From positions 406,157 through 470,156 of the forward strand of contig NZ_DBMV01000001.1 in assembly GCF_002298975.1 (NCBI RefSeq): a stretch of DNA of 64,000 bases, given 5' to 3'. Both the position numbers and the translations under genes were made by a program. This stretch comes from Ralstonia sp. UBA689 (GTDB taxonomy: Bacteria > Pseudomonadota > Gammaproteobacteria > Burkholderiales > Burkholderiaceae). The first letter of the stretch is position 1, and every line of letters begins with the position of its first letter. The notes under the pieces were generated by a model that had not been told where the DNA came from, searched no databases, and saw nothing but the letters and a program-made list of their open reading frames with translations. Positions 1 through 8,532 of this stretch are shown piece after piece.

Positions 1-339
1 GCCGGCCTGGGCGACATCGGCCGGCACTTTCCCGATACCGATCCGGCCTTTGCCGGTGCAGATAGCCGCGTGCTGCTGCGCGAGGCGGTGCGCCGTGTGC
101 GCGAGGCAGGCTATGCGGTGGGCAACGTCGACGCCACCGTCATCGCCCAGAAACCGAAGCTCGCACCGCACGTGCCGGGCATGGTCGCCAACTTGGCGGA
201 AGACCTCGGTATTGCGCCCGCGCGCTGCAACGTCAAGGCCAAGACCAACGAGAAACTCGGCTTCGAGGGCAAGGAAGAGGGCATCGTCGCGCAGGCCGTG
301 GTGCTGATCTACCGCGCGGAAGGTGCTGACCAGGACTGA
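1..339 (+). CDS. ispF: IspF, MECDP synthase (3' part)
   Basis: C-terminal 112 residues of 2-C-methyl-D-erythritol 2,4-cyclodiphosphate synthase, the non-mevalonate isoprenoid enzyme that cyclises the CDP-ME 2-phosphate to MECDP in the cytosol. The frame opens at base 1 with GLGDIGRHFPDTDPAF, the family's metal- and substrate-binding segment. It ends with the conserved block AKTNEKLGFEGKEEGI, which binds the cytidine end at the trimer interface. The start lies outside the window. In this group ispF usually follows ispD, which would be just to the left. It converges on ahpD, with a strong hairpin between them. Confidence 0.95.
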   Translation, partial: AGLGDIGRHFPDTDPAFAGADSRVLLREAVRRVREAGYAVGNVDATVIAQKPKLAPHVPGMVANLAEDLGIAPARCNVKAKTNEKLGFEGKEEGIVAQAVVLIYRAEGADQD

Positions 340-355
340 AGCCCGGCCTCACGAA

Positions 356-395
356 CGACAACGGCAGCCCGGATTGCTCCGCGCTGCCGTTGTCG
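356..395. terminator. Bidirectional terminator ispF/ahpD
   Basis: A 13-bp perfect stem (356-368 with 383-395, arms CGACAACGGCAGC and its complement) encloses a 14-nt loop between two convergent stop codons. It lacks a long T tract, so termination efficiency is inferred. Confidence 0.7.
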
Positions 396-413
396 CTTGT
401 GGAGCCTGATCAC

Positions 414-932
414 CTATTCGGAAGCAATCACGATCGCTGCGGCGTTGATCACCGAAGCGATGCGTCCGACATCGCGCAATTGCTGCGTGGGCATGCCGAT
501 CTCCCTGAGCAGCTTGTAGTGCGAACTGACGCAGAAGTGGCATTTGCCGACGATGGAAGCTGTCAGGGCGTACATCTCGAAGCGGCGCCTGTCGATGCCG
601 CCGTGGGCGGCGTAGGCGTTCATGCGCAGCTCGGCGCGCTGCGTTTTCAGGTCTTCGTCATCGGCCATCTCGACAAACGGATACCACGTGTTGTTCATGC
701 CCATCAGTGCTGCGGCGGTGAGTGCGCCGGTGGTCTCTTCGGGCGACAGCACGCCGGCATTGCGGATGATCTCGACCAGCACCTTGCTCTTGGCCGCAAA
801 GGCTGCCGCCAGCGCCACGCCCACGGCATCTGTGCCTTCGAGCGAAGACCTCGCGATGGTGCTGTCCACGTTCAGGCGGATGTCCTTGGCGTAGTCGGGA
901 ATACGCCCTTTAATCGTCTGCAGGAATTCCAT
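414..932 (-). CDS. ahpD: AhpD alkylhydroperoxidase, CxxC type
   Basis: A 172-residue carboxymuconolactone-decarboxylase-fold protein of the AhpD family. It shows E119 and the redox motif C131-H-F-C134 with H138 four residues on, matching the Glu-Cys-Cys-His relay known from Mycobacterium tuberculosis AhpD. There the protein reduces AhpC with lipoyl-linked electrons and has weak peroxidase activity itself. Length is normal for the family. It lies 78 bp downstream of ahpC on the same strand, with a hairpin between them, so it is probably cotranscribed at reduced level. No AhpF-like flavoprotein is seen here, which fits AhpD being the reductant. Confidence 0.93.
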   Translation of the reverse strand: MEFLQTIKGRIPDYAKDIRLNVDSTIARSSLEGTDAVGVALAAAFAAKSKVLVEIIRNAGVLSPEETTGALTAAALMGMNNTWYPFVEMADDEDLKTQRAELRMNAYAAHGGIDRRRFEMYALTASIVGKCHFCVSSHYKLLREIGMPTQQLRDVGRIASVINAAAIVIASE

Positions 933-956
933 TGAATTCTCCTATTCGCTCGCGCT

Positions 957-980
957 GAAAAAGCCCGCTTGCGCGGGCTT
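957..980 (-). terminator. Intergenic terminator after ahpC
   Basis: An 8-bp GC-rich stem (961-968 with 973-980) has a TTGC/GCAA tetraloop. On the minus strand it is followed by five T's. It sits between ahpC and ahpD, so it may attenuate rather than end the transcript. Confidence 0.65.
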
Positions 981-1010
981 CGGGCATTAGGCACATCACG
1001 GCCGCCGCAA

Positions 1011-1565
1011 TCAGGCATGCAGCGTTTCGCCGCCCACCGCGCGATTGCATGGGCACAGTTCGTCCGTTTGCAGGCCATCGAGGATGCGCAGAACTTCGTC
1101 CGGATTGCGGCCCACGTTCAGGTTGTTGACCGACACGTGCTGGATCACGTTATGCGGATCGACGATGAACGTGGCGCGCAGGGCGACACCGGCCTCGTGT
1201 TCGCGCACGCCGAGCTGGTCGATCAGCGCGCCAGTCGTGTCGGCAAAGGACCACTGGTTGAGTTTGTTCAGATCTTTGTGCTCGCGGCGCCACGCCAGCT
1301 TGACGAACTCGTTGTCGGTGGAGCCGCCCAGGACGACCGTGTCGCGGTCTTCGAAATCCTGGTTGAGCTTGGCGAAGGCAACGATCTCGGTCGGGCACAC
1401 GAAGGTGAAGTCCTTCGGATAAAAGTAGATGACCTTCCACCTGCCGGGGAACGAGGTCTCGGTGATGTCTTCGAACGCCGACTGGCCGTTTTCCTCGTGA
1501 TGGTTGAACCCCGGCTTGACGCCGACAACCTTGAACGGTTCGAGCTTGTCACCAATGGTCTTCAT
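1011..1565 (-). CDS. ahpC: AhpC peroxiredoxin
   Basis: A 184-residue 2-Cys peroxiredoxin that reduces hydrogen and alkyl peroxides. The peroxidatic cysteine is C57 in FTFVCPTE. The C terminus carries C171-P-C173, the paired-cysteine arrangement seen in AhpC proteins recycled by AhpD rather than AhpF. The start at 1565 is chosen because AGGAG lies seven bases upstream and MKTIGDKLEPF is a typical beginning. An in-frame extension to 1685 has no homologous character. ahpD follows on the same strand. Regulation by OxyR is usual for this family, but no convincing OxyR site was recognised here. Confidence 0.95.
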   Translation of the reverse strand: MKTIGDKLEPFKVVGVKPGFNHHEENGQSAFEDITETSFPGRWKVIYFYPKDFTFVCPTEIVAFAKLNQDFEDRDTVVLGGSTDNEFVKLAWRREHKDLNKLNQWSFADTTGALIDQLGVREHEAGVALRATFIVDPHNVIQHVSVNNLNVGRNPDEVLRILDGLQTDELCPCNRAVGGETLHA

Positions 1566-1833
1566 GAGCTTCTCCTGAAGTTGCGGGGCTTTGGGGGCGG
1601 GACTTGCGAAGCAGCGGGGCTTGCGAATACCCGCTCGCCGAGGGGGGACAACGGGCGGAGAGACAAAAACATAGCCGCGGCGCAAGCGCAGCCTAGCGGC
1701 TGGATTATGGGCGACGAAATCGCAAGCGGCTAATTGATAATCTCAAAGCGCGCCATAGCGGCCGTACCCTGCGCGACCTTACGGGCCTCGCATGACAGCC
1801 GTGCCAAACGGGGGATGTGCAGGCTGTGCCAGA

Positions 1834-3195
1834 TCAAGCCCGCGCATAGCAGGCACTGACCACCAACCCCGTCTCCGGCGGCGTGCGGTTCTCGAGCGTC
1901 AACCGCCCGCCGCTGCGCTGCAAGATGCGATTGACGATCGACATGCCGAGCCCCGCGCCCTTGGCCTCGCTGCGGGCCGATTCCAGCCGGTAGAACGGGC
2001 GCGTGAGCAGCACGAGCTGGTCGCTTGGTACTCCGACACCGCGGTCGGCCACGCACAGCACCACTTCGTTGTTCTGCAGCGTGGTGCTGACGGTGATCTC
2101 TGCGCGACTGGTGCCGGGCGTCTTGCCATAGCGGCGCGCGTTCTCGATGAGGTTGTCGAGAATGCGCTGCGTCTCCATGCGGTTGCAGTGTGCGACGGCC
2201 TCGGGCGCCAGCTTGAGCGTCAGATCGATGTCGCCGTGCGCTGAGTAGACGGGGGCCGTGTCGCGCACCAACTCGGTCAGGTCGACGGCTTCGAGCATCT
2301 CGCCGGTGGGGCGCGCGTAGTCGAGGAACTGGCCGATGATGGCATCCATCTGCTCGATATCGGCCACCATCAACTCGCGCGTCTGCTCGTCGACGGGGCT
2401 CATCTCGGTTTCCAGGCGCAGGCGCGTGAGGGGCGTGCGCAGGTCGTGCGAGATGCCGGCAAGCATGACGGCGCGGTCGGCTTCAAGTTGCTTCAGGTCG
2501 CGCACCATTTGGTTGAAGCTGTGATTTGCCTGCGCCACTTCAGTACCGCCGCCTTCGGGCAGTGACTTCGGGTCGTCACCCGCGCTGATGGCGCGCGCCG
2601 TGTCGGCCAATCGTTTGAGCGGCTGGTTCACGCGCGAGGTGATGAAGGCTGCGCCCAGTACCGACAGCACCAGTGCCGCCATCGACCACCACAGCCATTG
2701 CAGCCCAGGCACGTGTTCGAAGCGGTCTGGGCTGATGGCGACCCAGTAGTCGTCGCCTTCGATCTGGAAGCTGACCCACACACCTGGGATGTCGTTGACC
2801 GCCGTGGCGATCACCGTATCGGCACCCAGCCGGTTGCGAATTTCCTGTTGAACGAGCTGCGTCAGATAAGGATTGGTGCGCGGCTCGCGGTATTCGTCTT
2901 CCTTTTCGCGCGGGTACACCTTGATGCCTTCGTTTTGCACGAGGTCGAGCAGCAGGAAGCGGCGCCGCGCGGGATCGGAATACAGCAGCGCCGCCCGCGT
3001 GAGCTTGACCACGCTGACCACCTGCATGGCGATCTGCTGCGCGCGTGGTTCGCGCTCGAAAATGCGGAAGCTCTGGAACCACACGCCCAGCGAAATCGCG
3101 ATGAGCAATGCGATCAGCATGAAGGTTCGCCAGAACAGCGAACCGAACACACTGATCAGTAGACGCCGCAGCGCGGCCGGACGCGGGATGCGCAA
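1834..3195 (-). CDS. risS: EnvZ/RisS-like sensor histidine kinase
   Basis: A membrane sensor kinase of about 453 residues, partner of the response regulator 33 bp upstream. TM1 spans about residues 21-42 and TM2 about 165-187, flanking a periplasmic domain of some 120 residues. A HAMP region follows, then the H-box GISHDLRTPLTRLRLE with phospho-acceptor H250, the N-box DNLIENARRYG, and G-boxes DRGVGV and GAGLGMSIV. The protein resembles EnvZ and Bordetella RisS. The first codon taken is TTG with no clear ribosome site, so the true start could be somewhat downstream. The likely role is osmotic, acid or envelope sensing. Confidence 0.9.
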   Translation of the reverse strand: MRIPRPAALRRLLISVFGSLFWRTFMLIALLIAISLGVWFQSFRIFEREPRAQQIAMQVVSVVKLTRAALLYSDPARRRFLLLDLVQNEGIKVYPREKEDEYREPRTNPYLTQLVQQEIRNRLGADTVIATAVNDIPGVWVSFQIEGDDYWVAISPDRFEHVPGLQWLWWSMAALVLSVLGAAFITSRVNQPLKRLADTARAISAGDDPKSLPEGGGTEVAQANHSFNQMVRDLKQLEADRAVMLAGISHDLRTPLTRLRLETEMSPVDEQTRELMVADIEQMDAIIGQFLDYARPTGEMLEAVDLTELVRDTAPVYSAHGDIDLTLKLAPEAVAHCNRMETQRILDNLIENARRYGKTPGTSRAEITVSTTLQNNEVVLCVADRGVGVPSDQLVLLTRPFYRLESARSEAKGAGLGMSIVNRILQRSGGRLTLENRTPPETGLVVSACYARA

Positions 3196-3228
3196 GTCGG
3201 TGCGGAAGAGGAGGTTTGGCTTGACGCC

Positions 3229-3951
3229 TTACTTGGCGCCGTCGGGAATGAACACGTAGCCCAACCCCCAGACCGTCTGGATAAAACGCGGGTTGCTGGC
3301 GTCGGGTTCGATCAGCTTGCGCAGGCGCGAGATCTGCACGTCCAGGCTGCGGTCGAAGACTTCGTACTCGCGGCCGCGCGCCATTTCCATGAGCTTTTCG
3401 CGCGATAGGGGTTGGCGCGGATGGCGCGCGAACACCTTGAGTACGGAGAATTCGCCCGTCGTAAGCGTGATCTCTTCATCGTTCTTCTTGAGCGTGCGCG
3501 TGGCCAGGTTGAGCACGAAATCGCCAAAAGCGAAGGTTTCTGGCGTTTCCGACGGCGCGCCGGGAATCTCGGCCGGGCCGCGGCGGCGCAGCACCGCGTG
3601 GATGCGCGCGATCAGTTCGCGCGGGTTGAAAGGCTTGGGCAGGTAGTCGTCGGCGCCCATTTCGAGGCCGACAATGCGATCGACGTCTTCTCCCTTGGCG
3701 GTGAGCATGATGATGGGCGTCTGATCGTTCGCGCCGCGCAGGCGGCGGCAGATCGACAAGCCGTCTTCCCCCGGCATCATCAGGTCGAGCACGAGCAGGT
3801 CGAAGCGCTCGCGCAGCCAGAGTTTGTTCATGGCGGTGGCGTTTTCCGCCACCAGCACGGTGAAGCCCTGTTCCCCGAGGTAGCGGCGCAGCAGATCGCG
3901 CAGGCGGGGATCGTCGTCGACGACAAGAATCTTTTGACCGGAATTTTCCAT
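3229..3951 (-). CDS. ompR: OmpR/RisA-family response regulator
   Basis: A 240-residue two-domain regulator. The receiver domain (about 1-120) has the acidic pocket VDDD near residue 11, phospho-acceptor D56 in LLVLDLMMPGEDG and the conserved K in LPKPFNPRE. The C-terminal winged helix ends with the typical RFIQTVWGLGYVFIPDG. It closely matches Bordetella RisA and enterobacterial OmpR as remembered. It is the first gene of a two-gene operon with the downstream sensor kinase. Targets in this organism cannot be read from the window; porins are the classic ones. Confidence 0.93.
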   Translation of the reverse strand: MENSGQKILVVDDDPRLRDLLRRYLGEQGFTVLVAENATAMNKLWLRERFDLLVLDLMMPGEDGLSICRRLRGANDQTPIIMLTAKGEDVDRIVGLEMGADDYLPKPFNPRELIARIHAVLRRRGPAEIPGAPSETPETFAFGDFVLNLATRTLKKNDEEITLTTGEFSVLKVFARHPRQPLSREKLMEMARGREYEVFDRSLDVQISRLRKLIEPDASNPRFIQTVWGLGYVFIPDGAK

Positions 3952-4191
3952 GGCGCTAATGGTAACGGCAAAAACACGGGCTCGATGCGCAACAAAAGCC
4001 TAATTGAAACAGACGGTTACATTATTTACCGAGGCGCGCGAACAGTCTGTGGGACGCGCGGCTACACTGCCTTGGCAGTTCCGCGAGTCGGGTCAACTAT
4101 TGTCGACCCCCGCGAAGGGGACTGGCGTGCAATGCGGTTGCCTGTTATCGATTGTCGCGCAATGATGCATGGCGCATCGGTTTCCAGCAAC

Positions 4192-4605
4192 ATGGACGTG
4201 GCTTCTCTCTCTCTTTTGACGGATCGATCGGTAAGTTTCCGGCAGCGGTTGGCGCTGACGGTGTGTGCTGCCGCCCTTTTTCTGGTGCACCTTTCGGCGC
4301 AGGCGCGCGGGCCGCACAACGCCCCGCCTGGCGCATTCGGTGGCAACGGTGGCGGGTTCAGCCGATTCAGCGGCGGTGGTTTCTTCGAGGCCGCGGCACC
4401 GCACAAGGGCGGGAATCAGGGCCAGGCGCGCGGCAACGAAGGCGATGAACGCCGCCGCCGCGCCGCCGCCATGGAGAAGCGCCGGGCCGAGAACGAAGGC
4501 CGGTCGTCGCCACCCCCGCAGCGCAAGCTGTCACCCGAGGAACGCAAGCAGTTGCGTCAGAACATCTATGACGTCACGCGGGACATCTACCACCGTGGCG
4601 GCTAG
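4192..4605 (+). CDS. Small exported protein, unknown function
   Basis: A 137-residue protein that I do not recognise. It begins with a plausible signal peptide: the charged segment SFRQR, then a hydrophobic run ALTVCAAALFLVHLSAQA with an AQA cleavage site near residue 35. The mature part is Gly/Phe-rich, then highly charged with Arg/Glu/Lys (about residues 70-105). It ends with a short amphipathic stretch LSPEERKQLRQNIYDVTRDIY that looks like a heavy-metal or periplasmic-sensor type helix, which is a guess only. The start at 4192 gives the most sensible signal peptide; an ATG pair at 4162 is the alternative. It faces away from ompR across a 240-bp gap. Confidence 0.6.
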   Translation: MDVASLSLLTDRSVSFRQRLALTVCAAALFLVHLSAQARGPHNAPPGAFGGNGGGFSRFSGGGFFEAAAPHKGGNQGQARGNEGDERRRRAAAMEKRRAENEGRSSPPPQRKLSPEERKQLRQNIYDVTRDIYHRGG

Positions 4606-4684
4606 GTAGGGGCCGAGGAACGGCGCGCAGTCGCTGCCCCGGCAAAGCTCCGCAGGGGCAGTAGGGTCGACTCGGGGGACCGAC

Positions 4685-6304
4685 GTGCGAGTACGTGGCA
4701 CCATCATTTTCTTGGCGCTGGCAGCCGCCGGCGTGCTTTCACTTCAACCCACGCAGGCGGCGACGCAGGACAAGCCGCATCGCCACAGTACGCGAGCCTT
4801 GGCGCCTGCTGCCGACGAGCAGCGCCTGGACCGCGACGACGCGCGCTATTTCCTCACCCGCATCGGCTTCTCGCCCTCCGAGAGCGAACTCGATGCCTAT
4901 GCCGGGCTGACGCACCGCGAGGCCGTCGACCGCGTGCTGGCCCAGACGGGCAACGTTGCCACTCAGCCGCCACCGGCCTGGGTGAACGAGCCGATCATCC
5001 CCTACAACAAGCTGCCCGACGAAGACGCCCGCAAGGCCGCTCGCCAGAAGAATGGCGCGCATGAATTGGAACTGCGCGCCTGGTGGATGGGCGAGATGAT
5101 CAAGACGCCGTCGCCGCTCACCGAGCGTATGACGCTGTTCTGGCACAACCACTTTGTCTCCAGCTCGCAGAAGGTGCCGTTCGCGCAGTTGATGTATCGG
5201 CAGAACGTGCTGCTGCGGCAGAACGCCGTAGGCAACTTCGGCACCATGCTGCACGCCATCGGCAAAGACCCGGCGATGCTGATCTACCTCGACGGTGCCG
5301 AAAGCCGTAAGGGCAAGCCCAACGAGAACTTCGCGCGCGAGGTGATGGAGCTCTTCACGCTGGGCGAGGGCCATTACACCGAGCAGGACATCAAGGAAGC
5401 CGCGCGTGCCTACACCGGCTGGAGCATCGATCGCGAGCACGACTTTGCTTACATCTGGCGCCCGCAAATTCACGATACGGGCGTAAAAACCGTATTCGGC
5501 CAGAGCGGGGATTACGACGGCGACCAGATGCTCGACATCCTGCTCTCATGCTCCGAGACGGCCACCTTCATCGTGACCAAGCTGTGGCGCGAGTTCGTTT
5601 CGCCTGACCCGGATGTGGTGCAGGTGCAGCGCGTGGCCGATGCCTTCCGCTCCAGCGGCTACGACATCAAGGTCGCGCTGCGCGAACTGTTCATGACGCC
5701 CACGTTCTGGGCACCGCAGACGCGCGCGACGCTGGTGAAATCGCCCGTGGAGATGATCGTCGGCACGCTCAAGGAATTCAACGTGCAGTATTCCGATCCG
5801 ACGCCGTTTGCGATCAAGTCTGCACAGCTCGGGCAGAACCTGCTGGCGCCGCCCAACGTGAAGGGCTGGCCGGGCGGTGATGCGTGGATTAACTCGACCA
5901 CATTGCTGGGGCGCAAGCAGTTTCTCGATCAGCTATTCCGTTCGACAGAGATGAAGCCGCCGGCACAGCAGGCTCAGCAGCAGAAGCCCGGCGTGATGAT
6001 GGCCGCCATGCGCGAAGACCTGAAGCAGGGTGGCACGGTGCAGGGCCTGGGCCAAGCGCTCAAGGGCATGGGCCAGGAAGGCCGCTTCAAGCTGGCGCAG
6101 GCGCAGACAATGGTGTCGTTCAACTCGGCCAAGTGGCTCGCGCAATTCGGGGCGGAGGCGGATGACCCGCCGCAACTCGGGCCGCGCATCTCGATCCAGC
6201 GCGCCGTGCTGCCGATCGAGCCGACAGCGCCCATTCCCGTCAAGCTGGCCGGTACGGCGTACCTGCGCACGCTGATGATGGACCCGGCTTATCAACTGAA
6301 GTAA
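4685..6304 (+). CDS. DUF1800 family exported protein
   Basis: A 539-residue DUF1800 protein of unknown biochemical role. GTG start with GGGGGA about seven bases upstream. A Sec signal peptide (residues 1-25, cleaved near TQA) precedes the family body. Family-typical segments are visible: RDDARYFLTRIGFSPSESEL, the WWMGEMIKTPSPLTERMTLFWHNHF block and FAREVMELFTLGEGHYTE. The DUF1501 gene follows after 25 bp. This two-gene pairing recurs across many Gram-negative bacteria, so the products probably work together in the envelope. The C-terminal 120 residues are Gln/Ala-rich and less conserved. Confidence 0.88.
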   Translation: MRVRGTIIFLALAAAGVLSLQPTQAATQDKPHRHSTRALAPAADEQRLDRDDARYFLTRIGFSPSESELDAYAGLTHREAVDRVLAQTGNVATQPPPAWVNEPIIPYNKLPDEDARKAARQKNGAHELELRAWWMGEMIKTPSPLTERMTLFWHNHFVSSSQKVPFAQLMYRQNVLLRQNAVGNFGTMLHAIGKDPAMLIYLDGAESRKGKPNENFAREVMELFTLGEGHYTEQDIKEAARAYTGWSIDREHDFAYIWRPQIHDTGVKTVFGQSGDYDGDQMLDILLSCSETATFIVTKLWREFVSPDPDVVQVQRVADAFRSSGYDIKVALRELFMTPTFWAPQTRATLVKSPVEMIVGTLKEFNVQYSDPTPFAIKSAQLGQNLLAPPNVKGWPGGDAWINSTTLLGRKQFLDQLFRSTEMKPPAQQAQQQKPGVMMAAMREDLKQGGTVQGLGQALKGMGQEGRFKLAQAQTMVSFNSAKWLAQFGAEADDPPQLGPRISIQRAVLPIEPTAPIPVKLAGTAYLRTLMMDPAYQLK

Positions 6305-6329
6305 CGCCACCTCTGCTGGAGCACACATC

Positions 6330-7523
6330 ATGGAACGTCGTGATTTTCTCAAGGCAGGCGCCATGCTCGGCATGGGTGGCGCCGCATCGGGGCTCCCGGG
6401 CATCGTCTTTGCGCAAGGACAGGACAAACGCAAGGGCTACGGCAACCTGCTTATCCTCATCGAACTGAAGGGTGGCAACGACGGCTTGAATACCGTCGTG
6501 CCGTACACCAGCGCACAGTACTACGCGCTGCGCCCGCGCATTGCCATCAAGCGTGAGCAGGTGCTGCAACTGGATGACCGCTACGGCTTGCATCCGTCTT
6601 TGCAGGCGATGATGCCGCTGTGGCAGGCGGGCGAGCTGTCGGTGGTGCAGGGGCTGTCGTATCCGCAGCCGAACCTGTCGCACTTCCGCTCGATCGAGAT
6701 CTGGGATACGGCGTCGCGCTCCGACCAGTATCTGCGCGAGGGCTGGCTGACCCGCACGTTTGCAGCGCGTCCGGTGCCGGCATCGTTTGGGGCCGACGGC
6801 GTGATCATCGGTACGGCAGACCTCGGTCCGCTGGACGGTGGCGCGCGCGCGGTGGCGCTGGCCAACCCCGACGCCTTCCTCAACGAGGCCAAGCTGGCCA
6901 TGCCGTCTCACGCGCTCGGCAATGCCACGCTGGAGCATGTGCTCAAGGTCGAGGCGGACATCGTCAAGGCCGCTGATGGGCTGCGTCCGAAGGCGGGCAA
7001 GTTCGCATTCCAGACGCGCTTTCCGGACGGCGGCTTCGGCAATTCGATCAAGGCCGCGATGCAAGTGGTGGCCGCGCCCGGTCACGGCGGCGCAGATGTG
7101 GCCGTGGTGTGCCTGTCGCTGGGCAGTTTCGATACGCACACCAACCAGCAGGGCACGCAGGCGAATCTGCTGCGTCAACTGGGCGAGGGCATTGCGTCGC
7201 TGAAGCGCGCGCTCACGGAATTGGGCCGCTGGAACGACACGCTGATCGTCACGTACTCCGAATTTGGCCGCCGCCCGCGCGAGAACCTGAACAATGGTAC
7301 GGACCACGGCACAGCCTCCGCGCATTTCGTGGCGGGCGGCCGTGTAAAGGGCGGGCTGGCCGGCCAGGGGCCGGTGCTGGAACGCCTGGATGGCGGCGGC
7401 AATCTCGACCCGTCGGTCGATTTCCGATCGCTCTACGCGGCGGTGCTTGAGCGCTGGTGGGGAATGGATTCGCAGGCGGTGCTTGCCGGTCGGTTTGCAC
7501 CGCTGGACCTTATCAAGACCTGA
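6330..7523 (+). CDS. DUF1501 Tat-exported protein
   Basis: A 397-residue DUF1501 protein, a sulfatase/alkaline-phosphatase-like family of unsettled function. It begins MERRDFLKAGAMLGMGG, a twin-arginine signal of the RRxFLK type, so it should be exported folded through Tat. Recognisable family elements are IELKGGNDGLNTVVPY near the mature N terminus, a central SLGSFDTHTNQQGTQ and the C-terminal YSEFGRRPRENLNNGTDHG. It is cotranscribed with the DUF1800 gene. Its last 11 bp overlap the 3' end of the convergent gene at 7513-8355. Confidence 0.88.
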   Translation: MERRDFLKAGAMLGMGGAASGLPGIVFAQGQDKRKGYGNLLILIELKGGNDGLNTVVPYTSAQYYALRPRIAIKREQVLQLDDRYGLHPSLQAMMPLWQAGELSVVQGLSYPQPNLSHFRSIEIWDTASRSDQYLREGWLTRTFAARPVPASFGADGVIIGTADLGPLDGGARAVALANPDAFLNEAKLAMPSHALGNATLEHVLKVEADIVKAADGLRPKAGKFAFQTRFPDGGFGNSIKAAMQVVAAPGHGGADVAVVCLSLGSFDTHTNQQGTQANLLRQLGEGIASLKRALTELGRWNDTLIVTYSEFGRRPRENLNNGTDHGTASAHFVAGGRVKGGLAGQGPVLERLDGGGNLDPSVDFRSLYAAVLERWWGMDSQAVLAGRFAPLDLIKT

Positions 7524-8355
7524 TCTGTACGATTTGCGTTCGCCACGCAAGCCACAGCTTGCGCAGCGGCGTGAGGTCGGTGCGCTGCGTGAGCACCTGG
7601 AAGCCGTCGGCCTCCACTTCGTCGAGCAGGCGCATGGCCAACACGCCGCGGATCAGCGTCGGGCGCTGGGCGCGGCGGTCTTCGGCGGGCAGGGCGGCCA
7701 GCGCTTCTTTGTATGTCGCGCGGGCGCGCTCGGCCTGGAAAGCCATCAGCGGTTTGAAGCCTTCGGCATAGCGGCGGTTGAACAGGTCAGCGGCCGGCAC
7801 GTTGAAGCGCTGCAGTTCATCCACGGGGATGTAGACGCGGTTGTGGCGCACGTCTTCGCCCAGGTTGCGGACGAAGTGGACGAGCTGTTCAGCCAGCGAT
7901 AGCTGGCGGGCGAACTCCAGCGTGCGGGCATGCGTGTGTCCGGCAATGCGGGCAGCTAGACGGCCTGCCACGCCCGCCACCTGATCGCCGTGGCGGCGCA
8001 GGTTGGGCCAATCCAGATAGCGGTTCTGCATGGCGTCGGCTTCGACGCCGGCCAGCAATTCACCCAAGTGCACAGCGCCGATGTCGTAGGCTGCCAGATG
8101 CGGCTGCAGCGCCTTGGTGGCGGGATGGTCGGGGCGCCCCTCGAACAGTCGCGCCAGTTCCTGGCGCCACCATTGCAGCTTTGATTGCACAACCGTCGGG
8201 TCGGTCGCGTCGCGCACGGCGTCTTCCAGCTCGCGGCGTACGGCTTCCAGCGCGATGGTCGCGCGACGGCGCTCGGGCGCCAGAAACAATACGCTGTAGT
8301 ACAGGTCGCTGCCGGGCGGAGCGGCCTTGTCGGCGCAGTAGTCGTCGAGGGTCAC
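7513..8355 (-). CDS. Squalene/phytoene-synthase-like protein
   Basis: A 280-residue isoprenoid-synthase-fold protein closest to HpnD presqualene diphosphate synthases, with SDLYYSVLFLAPERRRA near the N terminus and EDVRHNRVYIPVDEL later. Both Asp-rich metal-binding motifs are altered. The position of the first (DDxxD) reads E44-D-A-V-R48-D. The second (RDxxED) reads R-N164-L-G-E-D168. Catalysis on prenyl diphosphates is therefore uncertain. NDUFAF6, a mitochondrial complex I assembly factor, is a known non-enzymatic member of this superfamily. No other hopanoid genes are nearby. Product annotations of HpnD would be homology-based only. Confidence 0.72.
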   Translation of the reverse strand: MTLDDYCADKAAPPGSDLYYSVLFLAPERRRATIALEAVRRELEDAVRDATDPTVVQSKLQWWRQELARLFEGRPDHPATKALQPHLAAYDIGAVHLGELLAGVEADAMQNRYLDWPNLRRHGDQVAGVAGRLAARIAGHTHARTLEFARQLSLAEQLVHFVRNLGEDVRHNRVYIPVDELQRFNVPAADLFNRRYAEGFKPLMAFQAERARATYKEALAALPAEDRRAQRPTLIRGVLAMRLLDEVEADGFQVLTQRTDLTPLRKLWLAWRTQIVQIRS

Positions 8356-8499
8356 GGGAAGGCCGTCGGGATGCGGATTGAAACGGGGCGGCCATTCTAC
8401 ATGGCGTTGCGGTGCAGCATGCCGTTACAGGGCGCTCGGCCAGAAAAGTCAATCAGATACGACCGCGTCGTTGACCCTGCGCATTGCCGTGGGTATATT

Positions 8500-8513
8500 A
8501 CTGACCGGTCAGT
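8500..8513. promoter_or_regulatory. TetR-type operator
   Basis: A perfect 14-bp palindrome ACTGACCGGTCAGT lies in the 177-bp gap between two divergent genes, 20 bp before the efflux adaptor start. Palindromes of this shape are typical of AcrR/TtgR-class TetR repressors that control RND pumps. No tetR gene is present in the window. Confidence 0.65.
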
Positions 8514-8532
8514 TATTTACTGAGAGCGTGTC

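Noticed and set aside
1566..1685. N-terminal extension of AhpC
   Set aside because: ATG 1565 has an AGGAG site and a family-like start; the extension is Arg/Pro-rich filler.
4634..4661. CTGCCCC/GGGGCAG hairpin before the DUF1800 gene
   Set aside because: A seven-pair stem with 14-nt loop and no T tract; too weak to call a terminator or attenuator.
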